Shown: positions 11,681 to 23,541 of the stretch, piece after piece
Numbering within the stretch: the stretch's first letter is position 1
Layout of the letters: each line of letters begins with the position of its first letter
Assembly: GCA_016748015.1 (NCBI GenBank)
Contig: JAAOMT010000348.1
Location: 37,171 to 101,170 of the forward strand
Direction: 5' to 3'
DNA from: Geosiphon pyriformis
Taxonomy: Eukaryota; Glomeromycota; Glomeromycetes; Archaeosporales; Geosiphonaceae
DNA: 64,000 bases
Made by a program: the position numbers and the translations under genes
The notes under the pieces: generated by a model
What the model saw: only the letters and a program-made list of their open reading frames with translations
Database searches by the model: none
What the model was told of the DNA's origin: nothing

Positions 11681-11799
11681 AAAGTTGCAGTACCAAAATT
11701 AAACTCTTTCAACAATACTATTCCATTAGTCCAAATTGCTCAAAATACCAATTTTTCAGATATATTTCTATTTGAATTTGAAGCCAATGAATCACCATT

Positions 11800-12400
11800 C
11801 TTGTTTAGCAATATAGCTGTCAATGAGCAAAAAACAATTATTGCTATATATACTGAAGCTAAAGTGAAAGGAAAACAAATCTGCTTAATTCTAGACAGTA
11901 GATTAGCTAAAAGTATTATTATTACCTACCAACTAATGCAACAACTCAACCAAAATATTGACAGACCAGCCCAAACAGTAATTGTTATAGCTGATAGTAT
12001 AAAAAAAACCCCAGTAGGAGAAATTGATAACTTTTTTTTCACAGTTAATAAAATCACTATTTCAGTCAAAGTTTTAGTCATGAATGCACTCCAATACCAA
12101 GCTTTTGTTGGAAATGATTGGTTTCTCAAGACCAATGCAAATTTAGATTGGGAAATTCAGGAATTGAAAATTTCGTATTAAGAACAATATACCAAAGTAC
12201 CTACCATTTGTAGTATTTTTAATAAAAAATCTGAAAAAGTCCCAGTATTCGAATTTAAAAAAGAGAAAGAACTACCAATCACTGAAACCTTTATGGCTCT
12301 TGGATTAATATCCAATTGGGCTGAGAAAACAGAACAAGAACTCTTTGAGGAAACCAGAAGATAGAATATAGTTAGATATTTTACATCAAAACTATGAAAA
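11800..12400 (+). pseudogene. Gy2-a aspartic protease
   Basis: A retropepsin domain that would cut the polyprotein. The active-site segment reads LILDSRLAKSIII, with Asp at 11893-11895 and Gly of DSG changed to Arg (GGA to AGA). Downstream VGEIDNFFFTVNKITI and VGNDWFLKTNANLDW match the other Gy2 proteases. The uninterrupted part runs to 12181 and homology continues through a decayed linker. It is probably inactive because of the lost Gly. Confidence 0.8.
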
Positions 12401-12424
12401 CAACCATTTTATATCCTACTTAAA

Positions 12425-13023
12425 TGCAAAAATTGCAGCAAGAAACTTTTATCAATGGGAGCATGTATCTCCTCAGAAGAAAAATATGAAACTTGTACCT
12501 ATTACTACTGTAAAACATGCCATAAAAAATGATTTAGATATTCCAAACAAAATGGAAAATAGGACAACACTTCTTGTCTTACATATAAAGATATGTTATC
12601 AGAAGAATGCAACTGGATTAATGTTGCAATAAAAAGAGGAGTATGTGATCAAACTTGTCAATATGCTCTATCAATCTCGGAAAAAGTGAGAAGAAAAACA
12701 CTTTTTAATGCAACATACAACAGTGTTTTTAACAAACTCTACCATTACCTTTATAATGCTGAAATGATCTTTAATTTAGCAATGGCTTTAATCAATAAAG
12801 CCACACAAAAAGATGTTTGCCAAATAAAAGAAGCTAATTATATTGAATACACAATAGAATTACCTAAATTTAACTATAAAGATGAAGTAAAAACATATCA
12901 CCAGATTACAAGCCATACTTATCTAACCCAAAAAGCTCAAATTCAATGATTGAAGCAAATAAATATTCAATTGTATGAAGAATACATCATGCTTTGTAAT
13001 GACAAATAGTGTTCAGAATGCTA
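12425..13023 (+). pseudogene. Gy2-a cysteine-rich module between protease and dUTPase
   Basis: It begins CKNCSKK, continues with YYYCKTC, then CNWINVAIKRGVCDQTC and a helical stretch (QYALSISEKV, NKLYHYLYNAEMIFNLAMALINKAT), and ends near C-x-x-C at about 13010-13023. The paired cysteines suggest zinc binding; I recognise no named domain. The same order of cysteines is present in Gy2-b, Gy2-c and, with lower similarity, Gy1-c. A TGA at 12947 is shared in position with stops in Gy2-b and Gy2-c. Confidence 0.65.
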
Positions 13024-13129
13024 TGCTCTTAGCATCTTTTTACTTAACAAAAATGACTAAGAAGAAATTGAGTTTAAAGAATCTAGGCTAATAGAAGAAA
13101 TTACAACAACTCCAATCTATCTTACTAAA

Positions 13130-13770
13130 AATCAGTCTGTTATACAACTCATATACTTTAACAACAATAGACAAAGAATAAAACCAAAAAAAGCCCACGA
13201 TATAGATGTTAAATATGATCTATAATACTCAGGAAAAGATATTTTAGTTCTCTAACCAAAATCCTTAACCAAAATCAACTTCAAAATTGCTCTTAAAATA
13301 CTATCAGGAGCAATAGTACAAATTGCTTCTCAATCATCATTGGCAAGCAAAGAAATCAATGTTAGAGGAGGAGTTATAAATGCAGAATATACTGAAGATA
13401 TTACCATCATGTTACAGAATAAAACAGACAAACCATTTAGGATTGAACATGCAGAAAAGATTGTCCAAGCAATTTATCTATCCTTAATCAACATTTTGGG
13501 TTTATAATTAGTTAACAACAGAGAATTATTATTTCACTTTTTGGAGAACATCACGAAATTTACACTTGCTCAAAACTCACTATTACTTAACAAATCTTTG
13601 AATCTAATAAACAAATCTGTTTAAAACATAAAATTTCAATTTCAAATGTTTATATTCTTAAAGAAATGAAGAAATTTTGAGTTATATTCTACAATCCCAA
13701 CAATTACTTTATTGTCTTATTAAATAAATTAAAAATTAGAATTATATATAGCAATATCTTTCAAGATGAA
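13130..13770 (+). pseudogene. Gy2-a dUTPase and pre-RT spacer, motif V deleted
   Basis: dUTPase hydrolyses dUTP and so limits uracil in new DNA. Motif I is decayed (IDVKYDL), motif II is SSLASKEINV, motif III is RGGVINAEYTEDI, and motif IV is EHAEKIVQAI. Near 13525-13530 a deletion of about 120 bp joins NNREL to ISLFGEH, removing the Gly-rich motif V. The spacer that follows (FYNPNNYFIVLLNKL) resembles the strand-rich region ahead of RT in other Gypsy elements. Catalytic Asp of motif III is Asn. Confidence 0.8.
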
Positions 13771-13859
13771 AACTCTTAAACTGTCTCTAATTTCATTGAA
13801 ATTATAAGACATATCTTACTTTTCAATCCAAATATTATCTCTACTATTGAAAGCTACTA

Positions 13860-15300
13860 CCTTTTGAAAGAAAAACTTTCTCGAATCAACATGAGTCTTT
13901 TAGAACCCCAACAACAAAGACAACTGAAACAGCTAATAGTTTAATTTGCAAATATATTTACAAAAAACAACAATGACTTAGAAAAACTGATATTGTCTAA
14001 CATCAAATCCACACAAGAGATGCTTTACCAAAATGACAACAAGCTTATTAAGTACCACCTGCCAGTCACCAATTCATCAGAGAAGAGGTCCAAAGAATGT
14101 TCAATAACAGATTGATTTAACCATCAAGAAGTCCATGGGTCTTACCAATAGTTTTGATTAAAAAGAAAAATAGAAAAATCAAATTTTGTGTTGACTATTA
14201 TCAATTAAACAGTGTAACAATTAAAAATGCCTACCCCTTTCCAAGAATTGATAACATGCTAAATGCTCTAAGAAAAGCCAAGTTCTTTTCAACTTTAGAC
14301 TTAAAAAATGAATACTGGCAAATCGAAATAGACTCAAAAGATTGACCCAAAACAGCATTTTACTATCCAAAAAAAAAACTATAAGTTCAATGTTATGTTT
14401 TTTGAACTCTGCAATGTACCAACAACATTCTAGCAATTTATAAATGTTGTTTACAAAAAACTTTTATGGCAATTAGTAGTTGTTTATCTGGATAACACTA
14501 ATGTGTACTTACCAAGCTTTGAAGTTCATCTTATCTATCTGTAAAAAGTTTTTCAATAATTATAGAAAACAAGATTAAAATTGAACATTGAGAAATATCA
14601 CTTTGGAAAAACAAGTTTAATTTTTTTTAAACACATAGTTAACAAAAATAGAGTCAAACCAAATTGTAGAACAATTAGTGCTGTCAAAAACTTTCAAACT
14701 TCCAAAAATACTACAGAGTTACAAAAATTTGTGAAATTAGCCTTATATTATCGAAAATTCATAAAAAAATTCTCAGAAATTGCCAAACTCCTTAATTATT
14801 TTATCAACAAAAACATGTTATATTAATAAACTAAAAAACAGCAGAAAGTCTTTGAAACTCTCAAAACAAAATTAACAACAGCCCCAGTTTTTGTTTATTC
14901 AAACTTCAACAAATGGTTTCAACTAGCCATTGATGCTTCACACAGTATTTGGTGCTATTTTATTACAATTAGATCAAAATAGCCAGAAACAAGTTATTGT
15001 TTATATTAGTAAAACACTCAAACCAACAGAATTCAAGTATGGCTCAACTGAATTAGAAGTTGCTGCAATCATTTGGGCTTTTAAACACTTTCAATAATAC
15101 TTGAAAAATAGAAAAAAATTTGATATTATAACTGACAATATTGGTCTCAAATAGCTTAATAAAAAGAAAACTGAACAAAGTGCCAAACAGTTTCAATAGA
15201 ATAACTTCCTAGCAAACTACAAATATATTGTACACTACAAACCAGGAAAACTACACACTAATGTTAACAATCTTTCAAGAATGAAACAAGATTAACACTA
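13860..15300 (+). pseudogene. Gy2-a reverse transcriptase and RNase H
   Basis: RT landmarks are FCVDYYQLNSV, FSTLDLKNEYW, and VVVYLDNTNVY with YLDN at 14485-14496 (second catalytic Asp changed to Asn). The thumb region (LNIEKYHFGKTS, VKNFQTSKNTTELQ) follows. RNase H starts near 14920 (LAIDAS) and ends at VNNLSRMKQD near 15295. The RT pieces sit in different frames (14154-14345 and 14581-14826), so at least two frameshifts are present in addition to stops. Confidence 0.8.
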
Positions 15301-15389
15301 ACAGCAATCTTATCACAACTTATCAACTCATCAACAATAATAACCAAACAACAATAGATTCCAAAAATTACAACAACATTAAAAACTAT

Positions 15390-16738
15390 TTGGAAACTTT
15401 TACTATGCCAGAAAATTGGTCTTCAAGTGAAAAAAACCGATTACAACATCAATCAAAACAATATTTTATACATTACAACAAAATCTATTTTAAAAATTGC
15501 AGAAATTTAAACCAATCACTCAGATTAGTACAGGAAAATGAAAAAAAAACAATCTTATACAACATGTACACTCATCTATTATCAGCACACTTGGGAAGAG
15601 ATGAAACAATTCAAAGAACTTTTAAATATTATTTTTAATCCTACATGTAAAAAAACATTTGACAATATATAAAATCTTGTAATAATTGTTAAAAAAGAGA
15701 AAGAACTTGCTCCACAGAACCTTTAAATTCAATCAAAGTTGGACAATTTTTTAACAGAGTTGGAATTGATTTAGTCAGACTATTATCTATTACAACCCAA
15801 GAAAATCATTATATTGCAGTTGTAATAAATTATTTCACTAAATAGTCTGAAGCTAAAGTTATTTAAAGAACAGATGCAAAATCAGTAGCAAATTTTATTT
15901 ATAAAGACATTATTTGTAGACATAAATGCTTAATTGAACTTTTATTTGATCAAGGAACCCATTTTGTAAACAACTTAATATAAAAAATTTGTAAATAATT
16001 CAATGTCAAAAGACTTTTATTATCACTTTATTACCCCTAAACAAATAGACTTTAGAATGTTTCAACAAAACATTATATGAATCTTTAGCCAAAGTTTCAA
16101 CAGATTTTGAACAGGAATGGGATATTTTTATTCTATCAGTGTTATTAACATACAGAAAACTAAAACAAGATACTATAAAACACATATCATTTGATTTTAT
16201 TAATAAAAAAACAGCAAGATTACCAATTAATTTCACAGTGAAAACATATTCAGTACAACCAATCAATGAAGAAAACTTCTAAAAAACACTCCAAAAAAGG
16301 GCCTATACTCTTTTTAGTATACTGGAAGGAAAAAAACAAATAGCAGCCACTCATATTGAACACTTTCAAGCTTAACAAAAAGAAAGGCATGACAATAAAC
16401 TGTTACCAGTTGTCAACGAATTTAAAGTTGGAAATAAAATTCTTTTACACAGAACTAAGGCTAAAAAACAATAAAGTGAAAAATTTAAACATAAATGGGA
16501 TAAACCATTTTATATCTACTAAATTTTAGACAATAGATCATACAAGTTAAGACTTAATAACAAAGTACTAGCAAAAGTTGTATATGGAAATTGATTGAAA
16601 CATTATCATTTCAGAAACAATTCTAAACCTTTAATTTCACAAATTGGTACATATTTCTTTTTAATTAATCTTAAAAATATTCTCTGAAATTTAGAACCAA
16701 TAGTTATAATAAAACAACAACCAAACTTGAATACTTAA
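15390..16738 (+). pseudogene. Gy2-a integrase and pol C-terminus
   Basis: The N-terminal HHCC region begins near 15500 (MYTHLLSAHLGRDETIQRT) with CNNC near 15680. The core follows: VGIDLVRLL with the first Asp, LLFDQGTHFVN with the second, and a region equivalent to the Glu-containing ERFN that is disrupted near 16050. The C-terminus has the GPY/F-like KLRLNNKVLAKV and ends PNLNT then TAA at 16736-16738. At the site equivalent to 35770 in Gy2-b it also has TGA. Confidence 0.75.
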
Positions 16739-16881
16739 TTTAACATTTTTATAATAATCTCTTTAAAATACACAAAAATAGTAAATAATTACAAGAAACA
16801 TTCAAACCCAAAAACAAATAAAAACCCCATATTCAAAAAATAATTTTTTTTTATTCTTTTTATTAATTAGTCACTTTTATC

Positions 16882-17588
16882 ATGATTATTCTCTGAAATA
16901 TTCAACAAATATTTCAAAAATTAATATTAGCTTTAAAAACACTTCCTGATTTATTCATAATAATTAATGGAAATCAAATTAATTACACTTAAAAAAAAAC
17001 CACAACACCAGTAGTAAATAATTTTCAAAATTATTATCCTTATAGAAAAAAAACAAAAGATTACTCTGGAAATCAATTACCAAAACTTTTGAAACAAGCA
17101 CTAAAAGAAAACTTTTTATTTGCTCCTATTGACATTCTACCAAATGCCACAATCCAACAAAAACTTCTATTATTTTTAATGAACAAAACAATGAACATAC
17201 TCTTATTTATAGATATTTTCATATTAGAAAAACACTCTATGAATGAAAACTAGAACTTGAAGCAACCAACATTACTCCTGAAGCTATACAAAAACAAATT
17301 CACAATAAATTCAAGACAGCAGCTGAACCAACAAATACTTGCTACAAACTTAGAGCAGTATTTAGACTCTATGATTTATTCAATACTTGTGAAAACGTCC
17401 TACAAAATCTAATACTTCACCCAATAAAGATTCAATACATTGGAAAGCTTACAGAACTAAAATTTCAACAATTTTTAGACCAAATCACTTCAATTATCTT
17501 GGATTACTATTTTGACATTACAAATAGTGCTTAAACTTTGATAAAGTTCAGTCTTGAGGAGAAGATTATGTTACCAGTAGAATTTTAG
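16882..17588 (+). pseudogene. Gy2-a ORF3, unknown protein
   Basis: It starts at ATG 16882 and is homologous to ORF3 of Gy2-b and Gy2-c (NIQQIFQKLILALKT, YSGNQLPKLLKQALKENF, APIDILPNATIQQ). The C-terminal half matches in another frame, so one frameshift lies near 17170. The final codons overlap the polypurine tract and enter the LTR (LEEKIMLPVEF then TAG). No membrane segment is seen. It sits alone between the pol stop and the 3' LTR. Confidence 0.65.
17556..17568 (+). other. Polypurine tract of Gy2-a
   Basis: TGAGGAGAAGATTA immediately precedes the LTR start TGTTACCAG. The equivalent tract in Gy2-b reads GAAGAGGAGGTTA. Confidence 0.75.
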
Positions 17589-18532
17589 CTATTAATTAGC
17601 ATAAAATTACTCTCATAATTCCTATTATTAATTAGCATATATTATTATTATTTCGATTATCACTTATTATTTAATCAAATTATCAAATATTATTATTTAA
17701 TTAATAACCCGATTTGTATTATAAAAATTAAGATGATCAAATTACACAATATCCTAAACCATTTAATATAGTTAAAATTCGCCGAAATTGATGAAAATTC
17801 GCCAAAATAATCATTAGTTTGTAGAAATAACTTGTAGTTTACCAAAATGTATCTTTAGTTTGCCAAAATTAAAGCAAAGAAAAAAGTGCAAGTTCAAAGA
17901 CTAGTACTACAACAAGTTGTATAAAAAAAAAGCTTTTCTCTTCAAAAAAATATATCTTCTTATATCATAGCATAGTATTTTATTTTAGATATCTTAATTA
18001 TAACAAATCATCTTTTACACATTCAAATAAAAATTAAATATTCAAAAACCAAATTTTTAAATTATTACACTTGAAATTCTCTCAACACAACTAACGTTTT
18101 GAAATTGATTAGCTACCAATATCAATAAACTGTTAGTGACTCCAGGTCTGGATAGAAAACGTTTCTCTTGACAGAATTCTATTTTTTTTACATTTCTTTT
18201 ATTTTTCTTTTATTTTTTTATTTACAATTATTAGGGTAGCCTACAGATAAGATTTCTATAAAAGAGTTGACTTTCACAGCAAAGTACAATTTTAGTGAGC
18301 TTTTAGATAAGCAATTCCTGGGAAAGAGTTGATGTTTACTACAATGTAATTACACAAAGTAACTGGCACGGAATTGGCCATTTCACTTATAAGTCCAGCA
18401 GTTCAAATTATAGGAGATAATTTAAAGATAAATTTAGTTATTGGAGATTTAACTGCTTCCAGAAAACGTGAAATTAACAACAGACAAACAGTAACAACAT
18501 TCAAGAAAAAAGACCAAAAACCTCTAATAACA
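17569..18532 (+). repeat. Gy2-a 3' LTR
   Basis: A 964-bp LTR, TGTTACCAG...CTAATAACA. It has one more copy of the TTCGCC-containing unit (near 17790-17810) than the 5' LTR. From the right edge at 18533 the sequence is gag of a Gy1 element with no Gy1 LTR in between. An open frame of about 60 codons runs through its 3' end (PAVQIIGDNLKI, FKKKDQKP), the frame that continues into gag in the 5' LTR. Confidence 0.9.
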
Positions 18533-19690
18533 GCAGACATTCCTACAATATTTCAGTAATAATAATAGCATCAACTGATTGGCAAACACTTTTACCATCA
18601 TTAAGCAAGGAGAAAATGAAGCAGTCACTACTTACTTAGGACACTTTCACAGAAATCTGCACCAAATTTAGGCAATCCAGGCTGATTATTTTACAGCACC
18701 CTAAATTCTAAATCAATTCATTTAAGATCTATGCAGTAGCATTTTTCAGTATGTATGCTCAATGCATTCAACAGATCTTCAAGCTGCAGTTACAAATGCA
18801 AGAGACTTTGAAGCAGCTGAATTAGAAGCCAATCACACTTAAGCAGTAAATTTAGTAATGAACAGATCATCTGAATTGGATTCCAAATTAAAACAATTTA
18901 GCAAATCAATTAATCAGAAATTAGAGCAGTACTTAGCTAACACCAATTAAGCAATTTATCAACCCCCACAATAATGCAACAATTAAAGAAATAAAAATTG
19001 CTTCCAAAATCAGTTGTGTCCAAAATCATCCTCGACCAATCAACAGTGGCTACAGGAAACATGTGCATACTATTATTGTGATAAACAAAAACATTTACAA
19101 TTTAAATGTCAAAGAAAGATAAGTGACCAGAGATCAGCTAATCAGTATTGAAACTTCAATCGCCGATTACAAACTCAGAATTATGTCAGTAATTAATCAC
19201 CAGAATAATATTAACCAAATTACGTACTTATGACACAGCAGCAAATTTATTAATCATCAATTTATCAACCAACAACACTTGTCATTTATTAACCACAGCC
19301 CTAACCCATTTATCAGCCATAATCTTAGGTAATTTATCAGCCCCAACAAATCCAAACACTCCCAAAACTTATCTTAAAATGGAACCCAAAGGCCAAAACT
19401 AATACAGCAAAGCTGAAAATCATCAATAGTAGTTCATTAACTAATCCTCAGTTTCTCTATACAACCATCAGAATTGCGACAATAGAATTTGGGCACCAAG
19501 TACACCCAAAACCTGAATTCTTAGAACTATTTAAGTCTCCTAGTCACCCCAAAAGACACTACATCCAACCACCTGGAATCCAACCAGAAACAGCCACTTA
19601 CCAGCAATATTTCACCAACAACTGTCATTAACAACAAGTTACTCACAGCTATCTTCCCATTCAAACTTGAAGAACTGACATCTACACCCT
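18533..19690 (+). pseudogene. Gy1-c gag fragment
   Basis: Capsid-like sequence is seen (ENEAVTTYLGHFH, NARDFEAAELEANHT, AVNLVMNRSSELD), followed by a zinc knuckle remnant at about 19060-19110. There the spacing Cys-Ala-Tyr-Tyr-Tyr-Cys-X4-His-X4-Cys suggests that the first knuckle Cys has become Tyr (TGC to TAC). The tail is Gln/Pro/Tyr-rich (YQPQQIQ). The start is lost to the Gy2-a junction. Many TAA codons replace Gln. Confidence 0.75.
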
Positions 19691-19734
19691 TGTTCAGTAG
19701 AGCTGCACTCAAAAAAAAACCAATTCCCACGATG

Positions 19735-20050
19735 TACACTGACACCAAAGTTGATGGTCATCTTATTAAATTGATCCTAGATAGTAGATCAGCTGGCAGC
19801 ATCATCACAAGACAGCTCATGGACCAATTAGGTTGCTGAGTTGATTGAACTGCCAGTGCAAGGATAATTACAGCTAATAAAACCACCAAGACTCCAATTG
19901 GTGAAATAGATAACTTGCCAATAGAAATCAATAGCATTACTGTACCAATCAAGGTATTAGTCATGGAAGCCACTCAATATCAAACACTCATGGACAATGA
20001 TTGGCTGTTTAAAATCAACATGACACTTTACTAGAACATCTAAGAGCTCC
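19735..20050 (+). pseudogene. Gy1-c aspartic protease
   Basis: The active-site region reads KLILDSRSAGSIITRQL at about 19765-19820; Gly of DSG is Arg. Downstream TPIGEIDNLPIEI, ITVPIKVLVM and MDNDWLFKINM match the Gy2 proteases. Two TGA codons follow the active site. The protein would cleave Gag-Pol but is probably inactive here. Confidence 0.75.
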
Positions 20051-20432
20051 AGCTTAGCCAGAATAGATAATACACATGTGTACTAGCCATGTGTGGCCAC
20101 TTCAAATCCATTACTATGCCATCAGCTCCACTTATCAAATTCGAAGAAACCTATTTGGGAAGCCTATCAAGTATTCTTGGGCTGACAAAAACCACAATGA
20201 GCTACTACCAATATTTTTGTAAGACAATAATAAGAGAAAAAAAAAGGAAAAAGAAGAACTTACTTGGAATGCTGACTAAGTCTAGGAAACTAATAATAAT
20301 CAAGATGAATTAGCAAACTGGGAATGAGAAAAGACTGACAAGGAAAAAGAAACAATACCTACCAGCTCCTTTTATAATTACTACACCTACACTATACCAC
20401 AATAATCTACCTACTGTCGGCCAAAACTTATA

Positions 20433-21044
20433 TGCATTGATTGCAGCAAAAAATTGTTATCAATAGGCACATGTTATGACGATAATAAGAAACATCAAAT
20501 GGCAACCAAATTTTACTGTTGTCCATACATCATAGAACACTTTGGACAATTAAAACAGCAAAGAAAATGGGACAATAAACTATGTCTCGCATGTGGAACT
20601 ATTTTGCCTAATGAAAAAATATGGAATGACATTTCTGGATGCAAAGGAATATGCGATGAGATGTGCCAGTATATGATTCTAATTAACAACTGGGTACACA
20701 AGGGAACACCAATTGATGACGCCTGGAAACAAGCATTGTGACAATTAGAAAGATATTCCCATAATGAAGATGAACTCTGGAGAATGACGAGTGTGAAAGT
20801 AGAGGATGCGACAACCAGTGAACTACTGGAAATCAAAAACAACTCTCTATTTTTTTCTAAATCTGAATACATCCAAACTTTTGATGTCTTTGGTAATATT
20901 GAGGATAACTCAAAAGAATTTCATGAATATTATCAGCAATTAGCATCTACTAGGAAAGAACAAGAGCAGCATTTAGAGCAGTTAAATACTCAATTATGTT
21001 AACATTGCTTAATTCTTTGTGACTTCCAGTATTGTAATGAGTGT
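20433..21044 (+). pseudogene. Gy1-c cysteine-rich module
   Basis: Cysteines appear as CIDCSKK, CC in FYCCPY, CLACGTILP, GCKGICDEMCQY, and after a spacer CLILC and CNEC (ending 21044). The order matches Gy2-b (CKDC, CYYCKAC, LTCGDMLP, GGVCNQTCQY, RLCEEC, CPEC) although the residues between have diverged. This conservation across families argues for a structural, probably metal-binding, role. A Ser/Asn-rich acidic linker follows at 21100-21240. Two stops interrupt the module. Confidence 0.7.
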
Positions 21045-21317
21045 GATCTCATTTATAATTTACCATCATACATAATCTACATGATTCCAGAAGAAGAACC
21101 AATCAGCAGCTGCACATCAGAATCAGAATCAGTTTTCAATTCCAATTCAAACTCCAACAATGTTGACAATAAAAACACCAGTTTTAGCTCTGCTCAATAT
21201 AGCAACAAAAATATCAATGATTCAGACTCTGATTTAAACCCCAGAATATACATCACACTTCTTGATCTTTTTAAGAAGCAGGAACTCAAATAGTATAGTG
21301 ACAATAATAAAGGTATT

Positions 21318-21790
21318 ATGCCAGAATGTGTGCATAATATTGATGCAGGGTTTGATCTGAGATATTTGGGAAAAAAAGCCATCAAATTGGAACCAAATTT
21401 GTGCACATATATTGATTTCAAAATAGCTCTGGAAATTCTAACAACAACCATGATTCAATTAGCATCTAGGAGTAATTTAGTGAAAAAAAAATCAACATTA
21501 GAAGAGAAATAATTGATATAGAATACATAGAAAATATCATTGTCATGCTACAAAATAATTCAAAAAAAGCCTATATTATAAAGCCAAATAAAAAGATAGC
21601 ACAGGCAATATTCTTACTTTTGGTAAAAATAGCTCAATTAGTTTCAGTGAGAAAAAAAAAAGAACTAGGTATCACAGCTAAAGGATTATAGAGATTCGGA
21701 GCAACAGGTAAGATAGATATACCAGTCAATATAACAGAGGAAGAAATTGTTGACAAAGAAGAAATTATCTTAACCCATCAATTAATTTTT
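21318..21790 (+). pseudogene. Gy1-c dUTPase
   Basis: Motif I is well kept (NIDAGFDLRYLG, near 21340). Motif II is SRSNLVKKKINI with a one-base frameshift near 21490. Motif III is IIDIEYIENI, motif IV KPNKKIAQAI, and motif V reads KGL, stop, RFGATGK near 21690, the remnant of RGxxGFGSTG. Length and motif order fit a trimeric-type dUTPase. The enzyme is dead in this copy but its ancestry is clear. Confidence 0.85.
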
Positions 21791-22117
21791 ATTTCACTAT
21801 ATGACCAGTATATGTTAGCCATAAAAAGGGAAGTAAAAGATCAAACTCAGTTGTTTAAAGCAGAAGCCATCATTTGCAAATTAGGAGAGATTGGACTCAC
21901 TAATCTCTACATATTAGCTAAAAGCCCCAAAAACATCAAAATTCCCATCTACAACACAACTGGAAAGGTCATCAAAATACCAAAGAAAACCATTATTAGA
22001 TATTTAACCACTGAAGTTGAAAATCAACCACCAAACTACATTCCAGATTTTCCACAGCTTTGTGAATATGTGGACATCACATTACAAACTATTTACAGAT
22101 GAAGCAAAAGTTATCTG

Positions 22118-23541
22118 CTCCAACCAGAACAATTGGAACAGATGAACATAAGAAATTTAGACCCACTCCAACAGATGCAACTAAAAATGTTACTCAACAA
22201 ATTCAATGACATCTTTGCCAGTAAAAACAAATTTGGCAGAACCAACATAATTCAGCATCAGATCAAGACTGGAGATACAATGCCAATTAAACAAAAAGCA
22301 TATTGAGTACCACCAGCCAGCCATGAGATTATTCATCAAGAAATCAATTGGATGTTAGACAATGGGCTAATTCAGTCATCAATGAACCTATGGTTATCAC
22401 CAGTGGTACTGGTCTATAAGAAAAATAGAAAAATCCGTTTTTGTGTAGACTACCAGAAACTGAATGGAGTGACAAAAGGAGACAGCTACCCAACTCCAAA
22501 AATTCAAGAGCTGTTTGACACTTTTGGAGGAAAAAAATTGTTTTCAACATTGAACTTAGACAGTGGTTATTGGCAAGTAGCCATAAAGCTAGAAAATAAA
22601 GAGAAAATGGTTTTTACAACACGAAAAAAGAATTTTGAATTTGAAGTAATGCTATTTGGCTTAATGAATGCTCCAGCAACATTTCAATGGCTTATAGAAA
22701 TTGTCTATACCAGGCTACTATGGAAATCAGTAGTCATATACTTGAATAACACTAATGTGTTCTCAAAAACATTTGATGATTATCTGCATCATTTCCAACA
22801 AGTATTTGAAAGACTCAGAAGAGCCAGATTGAAACTAAATGCAACTAAGTGTTTTTTTGAAAAAACTGAACTCAAGTTTTTGGGACATATTATAAGCAAA
22901 AATGGTATAAAAACGGATCCAGATAAGATTGCAATAGTAAAGAACTTTCTAGTACTAACTAATCTGACAGAACTAAGAGTATTTTTGGGATTTATAGGCT
23001 ATTATTGTCATTTTATTAAGGACTTTTCTAAACTGGCTCAGCCATTTCATCATCTACAAACTAAGAATGTCAAGTATGAATGGACAGGAGCTCAACAAAA
23101 AGCATTTGACACACCAAGACAAAAGCTTATTCAAGCTCTAGTGTTAATGTATCTAGATTACAGCAAACCATTCATCATCACCACTAATGCATTAGGCCAA
23201 ACATTAGAAACCGTACTATTACAGAAAGAACCAGATAGAAGAAAACATCCAGTAGTTTATGCCAGTAGAAGCTTAAGTTCAGCTAAAAAAAACTATGAAA
23301 CTTCAGCACTAGAGCATTTAGCAATCTATTGGGCTGTCACCAAATGGAAAAAATACTTAAGCCAAAAGTTTAATATATATACTAATCACAAAGGGTTGAC
23401 TTCAATCCAGAAGCAAGAATTTGGAGATGATTGTTATGCAAGATAGAAAATAGCACTATCACCATATAAATTTATAGTACATTATAAAAAGGGAAAAGAC
23501 AATAGAAATGCTGACAGTTTGTCACGAATAAGACAAATCTA
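22118..23541 (+). pseudogene. Gy1-c reverse transcriptase and RNase H
   Basis: A 364-codon stretch without stops (22352-23446) covers most of RT and RNase H. Motifs: FCVDYQKLNGV, FSTLNLDSGYW (first catalytic Asp now Asn), LFGLMNAPATFQ, and YLNN at 22739-22750 (both Asp now Asn). The connection (LKFLGHIISKNGI, LRVFLGFIGYY) is intact. RNase H has TNALGQTLETVLLQ with its Asp changed to Asn, and HLAIYWAV; it ends NADSLSRIRQI at 23541. Open but catalytically ruined, it shows that missense G-to-A decay has gone further than nonsense decay here. Confidence 0.9.

Larger units (their letters stand above)
7745..11770 (+). pseudogene. Gy2-a gag, split by two solo LTRs
   Basis: Gag covers 7745-8171, 9161-9510 and 10493-11770. 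It would form the particle that packages element RNA. N-terminal sequence (LKYYQSIYIHCKQRFNI) matches Gy2-b. The conserved capsid-like region (QFTDNNT, YFNAQILDQFIAELKDKL) lies at about 10650-11050 and a CCHC zinc knuckle, CHYCGILGHWKQDC (C-X2-C-X4-H-X4-C), at 11140-11181. Downstream is a Gln/Asn/Tyr-rich tail with a 95-bp tandem duplication that shifts the frame. No ATG is seen at the start; the aligned first codons are GTA GTG. Numerous stops are present. Confidence 0.8.
6749..18532 (+). mobile_element. Gy2-a, full-length but decayed Ty3/Gypsy element
   Basis: Order on the plus strand: LTR, primer binding site, gag, protease, Cys-rich module, dUTPase, RT, RNase H, integrase, ORF3, polypurine tract, LTR. 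Two solo Gy2 LTRs in the opposite orientation are inserted in gag, so its own length is about 9.8 kb. The left flank is Gy1-b ORF3 and the right flank is Gy1-c gag; the adjoining bases (TTAG and GCAG) do not form a duplication. The 5' LTR lacks one 21-bp repeat unit that the 3' LTR has. The element therefore looks like a product of recombination between two insertions. Confidence 0.85.
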
